Positions 1 to 10,730 of a DNA stretch of 43,137 nt are shown here, piece by piece. The position numbers and the translations under genes are program-made. Each line of letters opens with the position of its first letter. Position 1 is the stretch's first letter. A model generated the notes under the pieces. It searched no databases. It saw only the letters and a list, made by a program, of their open reading frames with translations, and had not been told where the DNA came from. The stretch lies in contig JADNRX010000439.1 of the NCBI GenBank assembly GCA_015501595.1, positions 1 to 43,137 of the forward strand, in the 5' to 3' direction. The DNA is from Hymenopellis radicata (lineage: Eukaryota > Basidiomycota > Agaricomycetes > Agaricales > Physalacriaceae).

Positions 1-2
1 AC

Positions 3-625
3 AAGATGCAGTCTCTGACTGTGCTTCAGGCAAAGGTGAGAGTTCGGATACATCTGTAAAGAAACATTATTAATGTATATTTCAGGAAATTCAGTTCAAG
101 ATCTCCGTACAGCATGATTGTCGCCTCGGGCAGTGTAAGCCTACAGTGATGGGGAACGAGCGGCAAGAGCGACAGGAGACGAGTCGCGAGATCAAGCTTA
201 TTTCCCATACCGATGATGACCACTTCATCCTCAACCTGACTGCCCTTCATAACTTTGCGGAAGTATGCCGGATTCTTCCACGCGAACTCACGAAGCCCGT
301 ACCGCTGGTGGATGACCGAGTTGCATTTCACAAGGATCTGTCTAAGAAGGCAAGGGAAATTCGGATAGGAAAGCGCCAGAAGGCTGCTGAAAAGCGCCGA
401 GCAACAGCGCAGGAGAAAAAGCGAAAGGCCGCAGAGGCCGCGGCAGCAGCTGAGGTCGAGGCTAGAAGGGAGCATGAGGAGGACGAGGACTTTGTTGCAT
501 CTGATGAAGAGACATTTGATGCAGAAAGTGAGGCAGAAGAGAGTCACGCGGAAGATGAAGAGGCAGAGACTGTGTCACGTCGTCCCGGATTACGACGTCC
601 GGCGAAGAAGAGGAAGAGAAAGTGA
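3..625 (+). CDS. Uncharacterised Agaricomycete protein, 3' end
   Basis: This is the 3' part of a gene that enters from the left edge. Exon 3-35 splices at GTGAGA to an acceptor ending at 85, and the last exon is 86-625. The last exon opens with EIQFKISVQHDCRLGQCKP and has a DDHFILNLTALHNFAEV segment and an LPREL motif. A charged helical stretch rich in K, R, A and E follows, then an acidic run, and the protein ends on KKRKRK, a likely nuclear localisation signal. The HDC..GQC pattern and the FILN..ALHN block resemble a large family of uncharacterised mushroom proteins, but I cannot assign a function. The reading frame is intact to the TGA at 623-625. An ATG at 146 lies inside this exon and is not the likely start. 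The acidic and basic tail suggests a nuclear or nucleic-acid-associated protein, which is inference only. Confidence 0.6.
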
Positions 626-1489
626 TGGCAAATGACGTACTTCGACCTTGCAAAAATCCCGAATGTGCAGGTCGAAGTGCGTCATCGTACTCCACGTTTC
701 ATTCTTAAAATAGTATTGAATTGAAATCGGACCGAAACATGCTGATGACTAAGTGCCTATAATTAAGTCTAACATTCGAACGATGCGCGAAGGGAGGCGT
801 CAGAACGACGTCAAAAGTCAAGACCATTTACCGTCATATAGCCAGTCAGGGAGACCTCAGTGAAGACACGTCAAACCGAACAAAGAACTGGTCCACATTG
901 ATGCTTCCATTGTTCATCGATTCGATGTTGAACAATGGGCATCAGCCTGACCTCAGGTCAGGTTGGTGGTGTACCAGTTTGGCTTCGCACAGACTGATTG
1001 CAGTTTTCGGCCATCGATGGGACTACGACGCGTGTCATATGTCATGTTTGAGCATATCGTTGCGACGACATGGGTATGTCTGGGACTGTCTTTTTTGTCT
1101 GATCATGCTTACTGTTCTTCAGAGGACTATACACTTCTATTTCATCAAGTTTCAACACGGTACGCCATTCGACTTGTTTGCTCAATAGTCGACTCATCAT
1201 CCGCCTAGATATTGACAGGACTCGAAAGGACTGGCTAGTATGTATTCGTCTCATCTCGTCGAAGTCTGGCTAACAGTTCGCAATGTCTAGATAATCGTTG
1301 TCCTTATAACATCTACTTTGTGTTTCTTGGCTTCGCGCCGGAAGACGACTGTTGTTTTCGCGACGCAGTCATCGACGGGAGTTGTTCTGTTCTGTTACAT
1401 CGGTATGTGAGGACCTTATCTTATCCTTGTCGCTGTCCTAACTTTCCTCAGGTTTATATTGTATCCCTCAAGGCCGTCAACATCGAGCC
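626..1489. other. Intergenic, no gene seen
   Basis: No coding segment with recognisable similarity was found here on either strand. The short open frames lack splice-consistent continuation. It separates the lysine-rich protein gene from the MYND relic and may hold its 3' untranslated region. Confidence 0.4.
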
Positions 1490-2180
1490 CTCCACGCCTA
1501 TTGGTGGTACGGCTTCTGTATGCACGCCCTCTTCGCTTCAACTGACGGTAGTGCAGTTGTCTCCAACCACGACCTCGGCACATCGTTACGCAGGAGCTTA
1601 GGATGTTCCTTGAACAGAAGATGCTCGAAACCCCGACTGTTGCGTGGCATTCCTGATCCTGCCACGATTATTGACCGGGTGTCGACACATCGGTGAAGAG
1701 ATTCAATACTGTGGACGCGACTGCCAGCTTGCGGATTGGAAGCAGCACAACTTGCAATGCGGAAAACCTCTCGGTACGTCCCACACCCCGTTTTATATTC
1801 GCGCACACCACTCAGTATTATATAGATGCATCTTTGGTACTCGACAACGTGTATGTACAAGGCTCCGAACGAATCATCGACGGTCGTCCCGACATAGCTC
1901 CATGTCCTCCAGGCCACCGCAGATCGCCTCATGTCATACGCCTAATGGAAGACCTCGAAACCTGCCCCTTGAAAGACTACCTCGCCGAGTTCACCGCACT
2001 TGACTTTGTGTCCGCAGCGCTAGACGAGGTCCCCGGCGCCGCCGTATTCATGCACATGCGCAACATCCTCTTCACCTCCACGGGCCCCGGAGCGGAGGGC
2101 GCCCTCATGTACGTCTACCGCGTACTGCAGAACTTCTCGGACGAGCGTCGGCTGCAGCAGCAGCTCCAGCGTGAGTATGG
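1490..2180 (+). pseudogene. MYND-type zinc finger protein, decayed
   Basis: Three segments in shifting frames belong to one MYND-finger protein. Near 1494-1600 the frame gives HAYWWYGFCMHALFAS followed by a VSNHDLGTSLRRSL stretch, which resembles the helical region before the finger in basidiomycete MYND proteins. Near 1680-1775 comes the second half of the finger, CR...QYCGRDCQLADWKQHNLQC, with the expected Cys and His spacing. The first Cys pair is not visible. After a probable intron starting GTACGT (about 1776) and ending near 1825, the frame continues through DLETCPLKDYLAEF to about 2170. At least one frame change is needed between 1590 and 1680. MYND fingers bind proline-rich partner peptides. 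The target is unknown, and I infer a relic rather than a working gene. Confidence 0.5.
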
Positions 2181-2639
2181 GATGGATTTCCTACCTCTCG
2201 CCTTTATGGACTTGACTCCTTTGATGATCTGGTTGGTTTTCCTTATTTGTTTGTTACCTAGCTTAACTAACAGACCTCTATCAGATCCGTCGAATACCTG
2301 GCGTCCTGTTATCTAGGTAACTAACAGTTTTGTTGACATATTGAAGGGTTTCTCTTACACTTCGCTAGATTTCTCTTCACAAGTCTTCTCGGTAACGGGT
2401 ATGTGTGATCTTCCTCTTGATCGAGTTCTCCGTCTTACCACCATCATCTCAGCTCGACCGACTTTAGCAGGGGCTTTCGCCGATGACCGAGACCTCAACA
2501 ACGTGCGCTCTTGATATCTAGCGTGATTTCTCTTGGTTCTGCTTGCCTGTCGCGTTGTGCGAGCGCCGCCGCCAGTGTCGTTGGTCCATAAGACTACGAA
2601 ACGCCGAACGGAGTATGATGTTGTTTCGCGACGAACATC

Positions 2640-5037
2640 GAACCTCTAGGGGACGACATACCTGCTATTTGAAGGATAGTTCAATTCAGATCTGGTCGTC
2701 GGACTTGCTACATTGCTCCAGAGCGTTTCTACACGGCGGCGAATAATCCAGCCCTCAGTGCGAAGAAATCACGACTCATGGAGGACAATGAGGGCAAGAG
2801 GGATGGAAAGGTCACAGAGTCAATGGACTGCTTCAGCGTCGGATGCGTTATTGCCGAGTTGTTCCTGGAAGGGGCTCCCTTGTTTACTCTCAGCCAGCTG
2901 TTCAAGTTTAGAGAAAGCGAGTACAGCGTGGACAGCGCTCTTTCTAATATCGAGGATGAAGGTATCCGAGTGAGTCTCCCCATCTCAATTCACATCCGTG
3001 TTCTGATTTTGGACAGTAGAATTTAATCAAGCAGATGATCAGTCTCGATCCCTCGGCACGACCGACATTCGACACCCTCCTGCATACATCCCGAGGGACG
3101 GTGTTTCCCGAATCATTCTTCAGCTTTCTGCACAACTACGTTACCTCCGTCAACGACTTGCCTGTTGAATCTCCGTTCAAGGTATTGTCTTCTTCGTCGG
3201 CTATACCATCCTCAGCGACGACCTCCGCGTCGAACAGACCTGTCAGTACACAAACGGAACGAATACCTACTGATCCGTCTAACGAGCCTCTACCCGGCGA
3301 TTCTGACCATCGATTGCAAAGGATATGGGAGCTCTCATGAGCGCGACGTTGGGTTTTTTGTACCATCCAAATGTATGGGTCCGGCAAGGCGTGGCGTCAT
3401 TCATCGCGTCGGCGGCGAAGCATCTTCCGGAAAGCGATGTTTGGTGTATCGTGTATCCTTCGTTGCGACATTTCTTGCGCTCGGATATATCGACCATTGA
3501 TGAGCAGAGTCTTTTGGCTGCGATGAAACCGCCGGTAGGTCTAGATGCTTGATATACGTTGCCAGTTTGCTAATCCGAGTTGTAGGTACCAAGGCAGATA
3601 TTTGATACCGCCGTTCAGTGGGCTATGCGGGCGGACAAAAGCGCTTTCTGGAAGGGTGCGCATCGGAGTAATAAGGACACGCCGAGAGAGAGTATTATGT
3701 CCCTTCGAAAATCGACATCTGCTATGCCGAAAAGTAGATCTGACGAGTAGGTTGCGCTCGTCTCTTCCCTGCCATTCCATTGACCGAGTTTCTTAGCGAC
3801 GAAGCACAAATTGTCAAGCTCCAACAACTTGGCATGACTCAGAGTGACGAAGCTAAACTGCTTGCCATGCGAGATTATATTACCAAGTTGGCCAACGCGA
3901 TCTCTAGGTAAGCTTTCATCTCAACTGTTTCAAACCCTTTCTCACATTTAACAGCTTCGCGTCGCGCTTGAGCTGTGATCCCGAAACGGAGGTCAACTTG
4001 AAGACCATCGCGAGTGTAGAATTGCGAAAACTCAACGTCGTTCCACAGACCGTCTTCCTCAAATCTCGAGGTGTCACGGCTCGCCTGGCGGACTCCGATC
4101 GTTACCGTCGAAGAAGTCCACGCCCTTGATGAGCCCAGTGTCCAACTCGAGTCTGCATCGAATATCCAGTGCAGAATTCGGATCTCCTGGTGCACCATTC
4201 GAAGACCTTCGAAGACGGCTTGCTACCATCAACGGTTCAGCTTCTTCCCTCAGTCTCGCCCAATCCCCACGCGAGCCCCGCGCTACATTGTCTCCCCTTA
4301 TACCTCCTAGTTCCTCTTCCACGTCATCAATGGCGGGCCCTATGGCGATGACTCCAACCACAGGAGACAGACCAGGAAGTCCTAGTGAGTCGGTTATATC
4401 TACCACGAATTCGTCGAATTTCCGCCCACCAAGCCGATTGCATGTTGGTATGGATGGGCAGAAGGCAGCTCCCGCTGTAGGATCCTTCAAAACGAACGTT
4501 GCTCGCCTTCTGGATAGCCATACTAAGATGCGTTCTGATGGTTCTCCCGAACGGTCAGGCAGATCTTCACCTATAGCGATGTCGGCGACTATTCGGTCAC
4601 CGCAGGCTGTACATAGTCATCATAACCCCAACATGTTGCAGGTATCCTCCTATGGTCAGTCCAATTATACCCGCGACGAGTTCTCGCTGATATATTGTCT
4701 GTTCTTAGATGGCCAAGAGCCTGCCATCAGCAACCTTCTAGAGAACTTGTACCTGGATAATAATCGGGAGCTTTAGAACGACTTTGGTCCTAGAGTTCAC
4801 GAGGGACCTGTGCGGCGACGAAATCCTGTAAGACAGAGCTTCACCTCTCGAGATGGCACTTCGAAGAAAATGGAGTCCATTCTCATTTCCCACCTCACAT
4901 CGCACTCGGACACCATCACAGGCTTAGCGGTATCGCCTGACCATATGTTCTTCGTGTCGTCCTCGGATGACAAGACGGTGAAAATCTGGGACACGGCTAG
5001 GCTAGAAAGGAATGATTACGGACCCACCTTCCCTTAG
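2640..5037 (+). pseudogene. VPS15: VPS15-like kinase/HEAT/WD40 protein, relic
   Basis: VPS15 (PIK3R4) is the regulatory kinase-like subunit of the VPS34 phosphatidylinositol 3-kinase complex in autophagy and endosomal sorting. The frame reads GRRTCYIAPERFYTA at about 2694, then the kinase C-lobe with MDCFSVGCVIAELFLEG and LDPSARPTFDTLL (about 2825-3090). A HEAT-like block has LYHPNVWVRQGVASF (about 3360). WAMRADKSAFWKGAHRSN lies near 3625, and a Ser-rich linker at 4130-4650. NLLENLYLDN and GPVRRRNPVRQSF follow, then the first WD40 repeat with VSPDHMFFVSSSDDKTVKIW at about 4930. The N-terminal kinase lobe with the ATP site is missing. Most HEAT repeats are deleted near 3330, with VPS15 frames abutting. 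A TAG interrupts the frame at 4774, there are several frame changes, and the remaining WD40 repeats are absent. Family identity is strong, and it cannot encode a full protein. Confidence 0.8.
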
Positions 5038-5289
5038 ACCTCTGTTGACTTTCCTTCAATACTTTCCATTACCATCGGTGAGTCCTGCCTTGACTGCACT
5101 CGCATGGGTCTCCTTGTTGACCTTCGTCTAGATTGGACTTACCTTGAGGACGTCGACACTAGTCAACGACTTGCCTCTTTCTCATTGTGTTGATGTTGTG
5201 TCTAGATCCTTTGTGGACATCGATGCCTTGGCCTTGACGTCGCCGACCGCGTGTCTCAGGACTGGCCCGTTATGCTCTCTTTGGATGAG

Positions 5290-6250
5290 GAATATTGACC
5301 CTGGCGCAGAGGCGTGAGACGATGCTGGAGATGTACGCGAGCGAGGGTTGTAGGGAGCCGATTCACGAATTTGAGTGTCACACGGATGTCGTCAAGGAGT
5401 TCGTCTGGAGAAGAGGCGGTCAGGGTTCGCTTTGGTTCGCTGTTTCCCTCGCTTGGGCTGATTTCCTTAGATGGAAACGATTTTCAGCTTATCACTTGGT
5501 CAAAAGACCGTACCCTGCGATTCTGGGGTGTGGATTCCGATATTATCCAGGTGAGTTTCATTTTCTAGCAATGCGAAATTGACGTCCTTTGCAGCAAGTA
5601 GGCTCCACGCCAGTGAAACCCAGGAACTTTGACCCGGATCGCACTATTTCGTTCTGAACTCCTCCCCATACGCCTAAACACCCGGTACTCTTATCCGCGC
5701 CTGTCGGACACAGATCTATTCTAGCTGAAGTTCGGGCTGGTGCGCCACCTCGACAACAGCAGCCAGCGTTGCCTCAGCCCATTACGAGTAAAGCAAAGAT
5801 GACGCGCGGCTCGATGAGATGGAGTGCGCGTGGCGGTGTGGATGGGTTGACGTGGCTAGCGAGTGTGAGAGGCGAGGATGGGAGAAGAGGCAGCTCAAGC
5901 AATCCTGGGGGGGAGGAAATAGTGCCGAGGCGAGTCCAATGAGCTCGAGGTCGAGAGATGAGCGAAGAAGGGAAAGCCGCAGTCGAGGTGTTGTTAGTGC
6001 TGGGATTGATGATCTGAAGGAGAGCTTACAGGACGAGTAAGTTTCTGGTTATCGTCTTACAACGCATCTTACTTCTGCCAGAATTACGTGTGTCATTACA
6101 ACCTTGGCGCAGAACAAGAAGATGGGCACAGAGAAGAGTTGAAAAAGAAAGTCAGGATGGAGATACTCAAATACGAGGTAATGACTAGCTACAGCTTGAA
6201 GCTTCGAACGCAAAGGCGGCAGAATGGTTTGAGTGTCTATGGTAGGGTAA
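5290..6250 (+). pseudogene. WDR59/Mtc5-like WD40 protein, relic
   Basis: The segment from 5295 reads TLAQRRETMLEMYASEGCRE, then HTDVVKEFVWRRGGQ. After an intron (about 5420-5470) it reads GNDFQLITWSKDRTLRFWGV. These blocks match the end of the WD40 propeller of WDR59, a subunit of the SEA/GATOR2 complex that acts upstream of TORC1 at the vacuole. Another intron ends at about 5594. PVKPRNFDPDRTISF then runs into a stop. The later low-complexity part (about 5700-6040) continues with a frame change at a run of seven G near 5907. A final exon starts near 6083 with ITCVITTLAQNK, like the start of the RWD domain, and then degenerates. The N-terminal WD repeats and C-terminal RING region are missing. 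It directly follows the VPS15 relic in the same orientation. Confidence 0.7.
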
Positions 6251-6284
6251 GAAAATACAAGAAGCTGAAAATACAAGGAGCTAC

Positions 6285-6395
6285 AGTTGAAGAAAACGCG
6301 AGAGCAACAAGATAGCAAGGAATAGCAAGAGGAACAGGATAGCAGGGAGTAGCGAGAGCAACAAGATACCAAGGAATACAGGGAGTAATAACAAT
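6285..6395. repeat. Imperfect tandem repeat
   Basis: Several imperfect copies of a purine-rich unit of about 20-25 bases, built on AGCAACAAGATAGCAAGGAA and variants, run through this stretch. It gives antisense open frames of CYS-rich nonsense, which I reject as genes. Confidence 0.6.
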
Positions 6396-6429
6396 GATAC
6401 AGTACGAAGTGATATAGGGAAATGAGTGG

Positions 6430-6920
6430 TGGTTAGAAGATCTGGTCGAGGTTTGAGGGTGGCGGGGTCGTGAAAAAGTGGGAGAACACGTACGCGGAAG
6501 GCGGACGCGGCTTGAAAGCGATACCGCCAAATGTTGCGGTGGTGGGAGGCAGGAGCGTAGGAGAACACCTTGGAATTGTGGGCATTAACCCACTCGACGG
6601 CGCCAATACAGCGAAGGCGTGTATCGTAGAAGCGGATAGTGAGATGGGGCGCCTTGACACTGCCTCGCCTGCGGTTCCGCGGGGACGACAAATGGAACCC
6701 AGTGGGCCTGGCGCTTTTCAACAACAGATGAGAATAAATAATGGCGAACAACGCACATTAAGACAACTTTGTCGGCGCGACCACGATATCGGGCCTCATG
6801 TCTGTTGATGACATTTTTCAGGACAGCATAAGCGAAAGTGAGGCAGCTGCCGGGGGAAGAAGGTAGAAAGAAGAATTTGGGCGCATTGAGAGGAACGTAT
6901 GCCCTGGAAGACATGGAGGC
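6430..6920 (-). other. Possible unrecognised coding stretch
   Basis: The - strand has two overlapping open frames. One begins MSSRAYVPLNAPKFFFLPSS near 6915, and the other runs through FSYAPASHHRNIWRYRF near 6500-6560. The composition is balanced rather than repetitive, but the two frames would need a splice or frame change near 6720. No domain is recognised. This could be a small unknown gene or chance open frames in GC-rich DNA. Confidence 0.2.
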
Positions 6921-8339
6921 TGGTGATGGCTGTGGCGGTGAGAGAGTGAAGCTTATTTTCGATGGGACCAAAGGAGAGCGTACAAAGTAGAAATAATCAA
7001 TTGTCAGAGTGTAAACTAGCAGAAATACAAATATTTTCAGTGACTATACTACGTGGGAATACTGAAGAAGAAAGATAAGTTGAGTGGCGGTGAGTTCCTA
7101 ATAAAGTAATATTGTCAGGATCGTGGACCGGCATGACGCGCGCCGCTGAAGAGGAGAGAACGCAAGCCGGCTGAGATGCGGGACGTGCGCTTAGAGGCGG
7201 AGGCACGCAGTCGTGAAGACGAGCGGAGCGCGTTGCTGGGAGTATAGAGGGCCATGTGATGATGATGGCAGTGAGCGCGGTCGGTGGTGGGGGGCGGGAT
7301 GCGTCCATATGTATCGTAAGGCGCGGTCTGCGCATGGCTGGAACGCGGTCGGGAGGGTCTGGGAATGCGTCCTAAGCGAAAGTAGGTGCGCGTCCTTTGG
7401 CCGAGAGGGACGCATACGTAATCAGGCACACGGCCGATGTGCCTTGGCCGACAGCTTCCAGTAACCAGACAATTTGTCGGGTACCCGCCCATGATCCCGC
7501 CTCACCGCCGACTACAGCACTTGAAATGCAAAATAAGGCGCAAATAAATTCAAAAATATACCATACAGAAACAAAATAGTATTTTAAATGTATATGAGGT
7601 ATGCAAGTAGAAGGAGAGATGTGAGGGAGTGAGATGGGTGGCTATGCAGCTTCCGTGCGGCGTGCTCGCCTCTAAGCCTTGAACGGATGATCGTCGCGTA
7701 CACATACGACCAGTGTCGCGGGTGGAGGCGCGAGATGTAGGTCGCTCTGGGATGGGCATTGGGAGTCGACGCTCGATGAGAGGCGGACGATTGATACTAA
7801 TTGAGCGTGAAACAAAGCAGGACTCTATAGGCTCTGGCTCGCGCTTTATCGACCACCGCAGGTCCTCTAGCAATTTTTCGTTGACAGGCGAGTTGTCTAC
7901 GGATGAGGGGACGGGTGGTGGTGAGAGAATCAGTGAAGGTAAATGGTACGGGTGCCGGAGGGCATTGGAGATGGCGGAAACGTAAGGAAAGAGAAGAAAG
8001 AATGGAGGTCGGTTGAGAGGATAATAGAGGGTAATTTTGATGTGACGGCTCGGCAAGTGGAAGCAGTTTTGACATACACAGCGTGGGTGAGACCGTGCGC
8101 TGCTGCGCTGAATCGGGGTCGTACGCGATGGCGACACGCCAACTCGCCACGCTTCTATACACTCGAAAGTCCAGGTAGAGGACTCTGAATCTGGGATGGG
8201 CTGTGGCGGGTCGATCGCGAGAATGGGATGGTAGATGGGCTCGTCGTCGTTGCCATCACCTGAGAGGTCATCGGATGAAGAGACAAGGCGTACTGTACTA
8301 TTACACCATGGTCTTCACATAACGCGTAACGGGGGGGTC

Positions 8340-8347
8340 GTTTGATC
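8340..8347. repeat. 8-bp target site duplication, left
   Basis: GTTTGATC directly abuts the left inverted repeat of the hAT-like element. The identical octamer sits at 9489-9496 on the right. Confidence 0.85.
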
Positions 8348-9488
8348 TAGAGACCTCAACGAGTCAGATCCGGGTCTGACTCGCGATCCGAGTGGCGAGT
8401 ACTCGAGGCCAAACGAGCCTACTCGTGATCCGCAAATGACTCGACCCGCGTTGACTCGCGAGTCAAACGAGTCGAGTACTCGCGATTCTGGCAAGTACTC
8501 GGAGGCGATCCGGATCACCAACGAGTCAAGAATACTCGCACATCACATCGCGTACACTCACCTAACCCAAGGTCCATTCATGCCCGGCGAGCATCCCCAG
8601 GCAATTGCACAGGGACACTCAGCCGTGCATGAAGCAGGGACTGAGGGTGGAGAGGTGGTGGATGTGGTGGTGGAGGTGATGGAGGGAGTGATGGTTGTAG
8701 TAGTAGTAGTAGTGGTGGTGGTGGTGGTGGTGGTGTGGCGGTGGGAGGGGACTGAATGAAGAAAAAGGAAGAAAAAACTCACCTGACAGTGTTCTCGCCT
8801 TGGCTCGCCATCCCGCCGCCGCCACCATCGCCGCGTCATCTTGTCGTTGGTGTTATCGTGAACGCGTTGTCGTGAACGCATCCTTGATCTCCTCATCTGC
8901 GTTAATATCGGCCAGCGCCGTCGACGGTCGTAATGCCGGTGTCTGTCGTCCAGTCATCGTTGTCGTTGTCGTCCTCCTCTGCTGCTGTCGCAAAGACAGC
9001 AGCAGCGGGCCCGGCACAGAGCCGAGAGCCAGATCCACCACCCGGCATGCAGCCAAGGTGGAATCAAACACCCCAAAGGCCGCCTGACAATCGTCAGAGC
9101 GGCAGAGGCGACAATCGTCGCACTCTGGGTGGTGGTAGTGGTAGTGGGAAGCAGGAGAAACGACCCGATCGTGTGCTGACGCGGCCTCTCGGCGTTTGCC
9201 GGATCGTGAGAATTTGTAAGAAATTCACCCAACGTCTCGTTTAGGGCGATGCAAGGGCCCATTCAACTTGTAAAAAATTTGTAAATTTAGTTAAAATATA
9301 TATCTACATTATTGCGAGTCAGACCGAGTACTCGCGACGAGTACTCGTGCCTCCAAGGCCGTACTCGCGATCCTTATATGATCCGACTCGTTATTGATCC
9401 GCGGATCAAACGAGTCGAGTAGCCGAGACCCCCGGCCGGATCGAGTACCCGAGTATCCGCGTGACCCGCGAACTCGTTGAGGTCTCTA
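8348..9488. mobile_element. Non-autonomous hAT-like DNA transposon
   Basis: The 1141-bp element begins TAGAGACCTCAACGAGT and ends with the exact reverse complement of those 17 bases. It is flanked by perfect 8-bp duplications GTTTGATC. An 8-bp duplication with termini starting YARNG is the hallmark of the hAT superfamily. The first and last ~200 bases are packed with ACTCG/CGAGT motifs in both orientations, including CGAGTACTCG palindromes, like subterminal transposase-binding repeats of hAT elements. The interior carries no transposase. It has a TAG/TGG microsatellite (8697-8735), GC-rich DNA and an AT-rich stretch near 9260-9310. It must have been mobilised in trans. Confidence 0.85.
8650..8740. 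repeat. TAG/TGG trinucleotide microsatellite
   Basis: A run of TAG repeats (about 8697-8713) passes into TGG repeats (about 8712-8735), preceded by irregular GGTGGT units. The His- and Thr-rich antisense frames over it are artefacts of the repeat. Confidence 0.9.
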
Positions 9489-9496
9489 GTTTGATC
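9489..9496. repeat. 8-bp target site duplication, right
   Basis: GTTTGATC follows the right terminus of the hAT-like element and matches 8340-8347 exactly. Confidence 0.85.
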
Positions 9497-10108
9497 TTAT
9501 CGGACCCCGCCGATCGCCTGGAAATCCTAATCGGGTTTCCATCAAAAAAATTTCGGGAAAATCTGTGAAGACTTGCCCGTAATAGTACAGTATATGATGT
9601 GGGTAGAGCAGGCTTGAGGAAGATGGCTGGGTGCTGGCTAGACGCAGGTGAACAGCTCTGTCGCGGCACTGCGAAGAGCAATACGTACATGGCCGTTCTG
9701 GATAGCAGGTCAGTAGAGAACGACGGCGACAATGACGACAACATGAAGCGGTCGAACTGGCCAGCAGACAACACATGTAGTAGAGCATTAACGTTGACAT
9801 ACCTCAGTTTGAAAGCTCCCAATTATTACCATGCAATCCATCGTACTTGGTGCTGTCAGGCGGCTTCAGTGTAGCAGGCGGCGGTGGATCAGAGCAAGCC
9901 TCCGTGGTAGAGGCCGACATTGATGGGTCAATGGCAGACACACTGAGGTGCGACAGCCAAAGTGTTGGCGCGGTAGGTGTTGGTTAGAGGAGAAGATCAG
10001 TCGTGTGTGAGGGTAAATCACAAAATTGTAAGGCTATCCACTTGCGGATTTGAGAGTCATCAGACTTTTATCAGACTTAAACTCATGCGAACTTCTGACT
10101 GCCTAGTA

Positions 10109-10492
10109 CTGTAGTATTTCGACCATAGGTTCACAGGGTGTGACCTGTGACCTCATGAACATGTTAAGTAGCATGTTCATGCTGGCCAAAAGTGTGTGAC
10201 CTAAAAAAAAATTATGTTTATTGAGATTTTTAACTTTCTGCTTTTTTAGCTTAATTTTACCTATAAAGTAGATGCAAACAGCAGAAATAGACAATTTTCA
10301 TCCTAAATAGAGCAAAATGGAAGAAAAAAACTACTAAAATTGGGCCGAAGAAGCAAAATTTAGATCAAGTCAGATTTGTGACCAATTTTAGACATGTTCA
10401 CAGAGCCTTGTGACCTAGTGACTAACTACAATTAGGTTCGCATCATGAGGCCTCGTGACCTGTGACGTGAACCTATGGTAGTAATACTACAG
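10109..10492. mobile_element. MITE with TA target duplication
   Basis: A 384-bp element lies between TA dinucleotides (10107-10108 and 10493-10494). Counting from each TA inward, 26 of 28 terminal positions match in inverted orientation. The shared blocks are TACTGTAGTATT and ACCATAGGTTCAC. Subterminal GTGACCTGTGAC motifs recur at both ends. The interior is AT-rich and has no coding capacity. A TA duplication with a short non-coding interior suggests a Tc1/mariner-type MITE; a superfamily call without a related autonomous copy is inference. Confidence 0.75.
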
Positions 10493-10703
10493 TAGAGCCG
10501 GGATTCACCTCGATAATCAAGATATATACATCCAAAGGTGTACTAGGTATTTTAAGGTGTCTCCAGATGCGCCAATGCCCGCCGCCGTCGTCAACAATGT
10601 TCGCTCCGGCATCTCGGCATCTCAAATTCCCACCACCAAGTACTAACGTGGGTTCGATTCTCGTCAATGACAACGTCGAGATTTGACTCCGGCGAGACGG
10701 ACC

Positions 10704-10730
10704 GTGAATCCGAATACTGTTCGGATTCAC
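10704..10730. repeat. Hairpin with 11-bp arms
   Basis: GTGAATCCGAA and its exact reverse complement are separated by five bases. The right arm is also the start of a 21-bp direct repeat found again at 11103-11123. Confidence 0.7.

Larger units (their letters stand above)
7550..9945 (-). other. Possible multi-exon gene of unknown function
   Basis: On the - strand, a start near 9932 gives MSASTTEACSDPPPP and leads to KPPDSTKYDGLHG. A hydrophobic segment, RPLHVVVIVAVVLY, lies near 9750-9710. Further along, at about 8310-8200, the frame reads SSDDLSGDGNDDEPIYHPIL, then IDPPQPIP. Another segment near 7890-7820 reads NEKLLEDLRWSIKREPEPIE, and a Pro/Arg-rich tail follows. Possible splice sites link these pieces. 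The hAT-like element at 8348-9488 would then sit in an intron. The layout suggests a small membrane-anchored protein with an acidic tail. I do not recognise the family, and the model is weak. Confidence 0.3.

Noticed and set aside
4126..4776. 216-residue open frame as an independent gene
   Set aside because: It is the Ser-rich linker exon of the VPS15 relic and continues into the WD40 part after the TAG at 4774.
6049..6372. Cys/Ser-rich - strand open frame
   Set aside because: It comes from the imperfect tandem repeat at 6285-6395.
8558..8896. His/Thr-rich antisense open frame
   Set aside because: It is the translation of the TAG/TGG microsatellite inside the hAT-like element.
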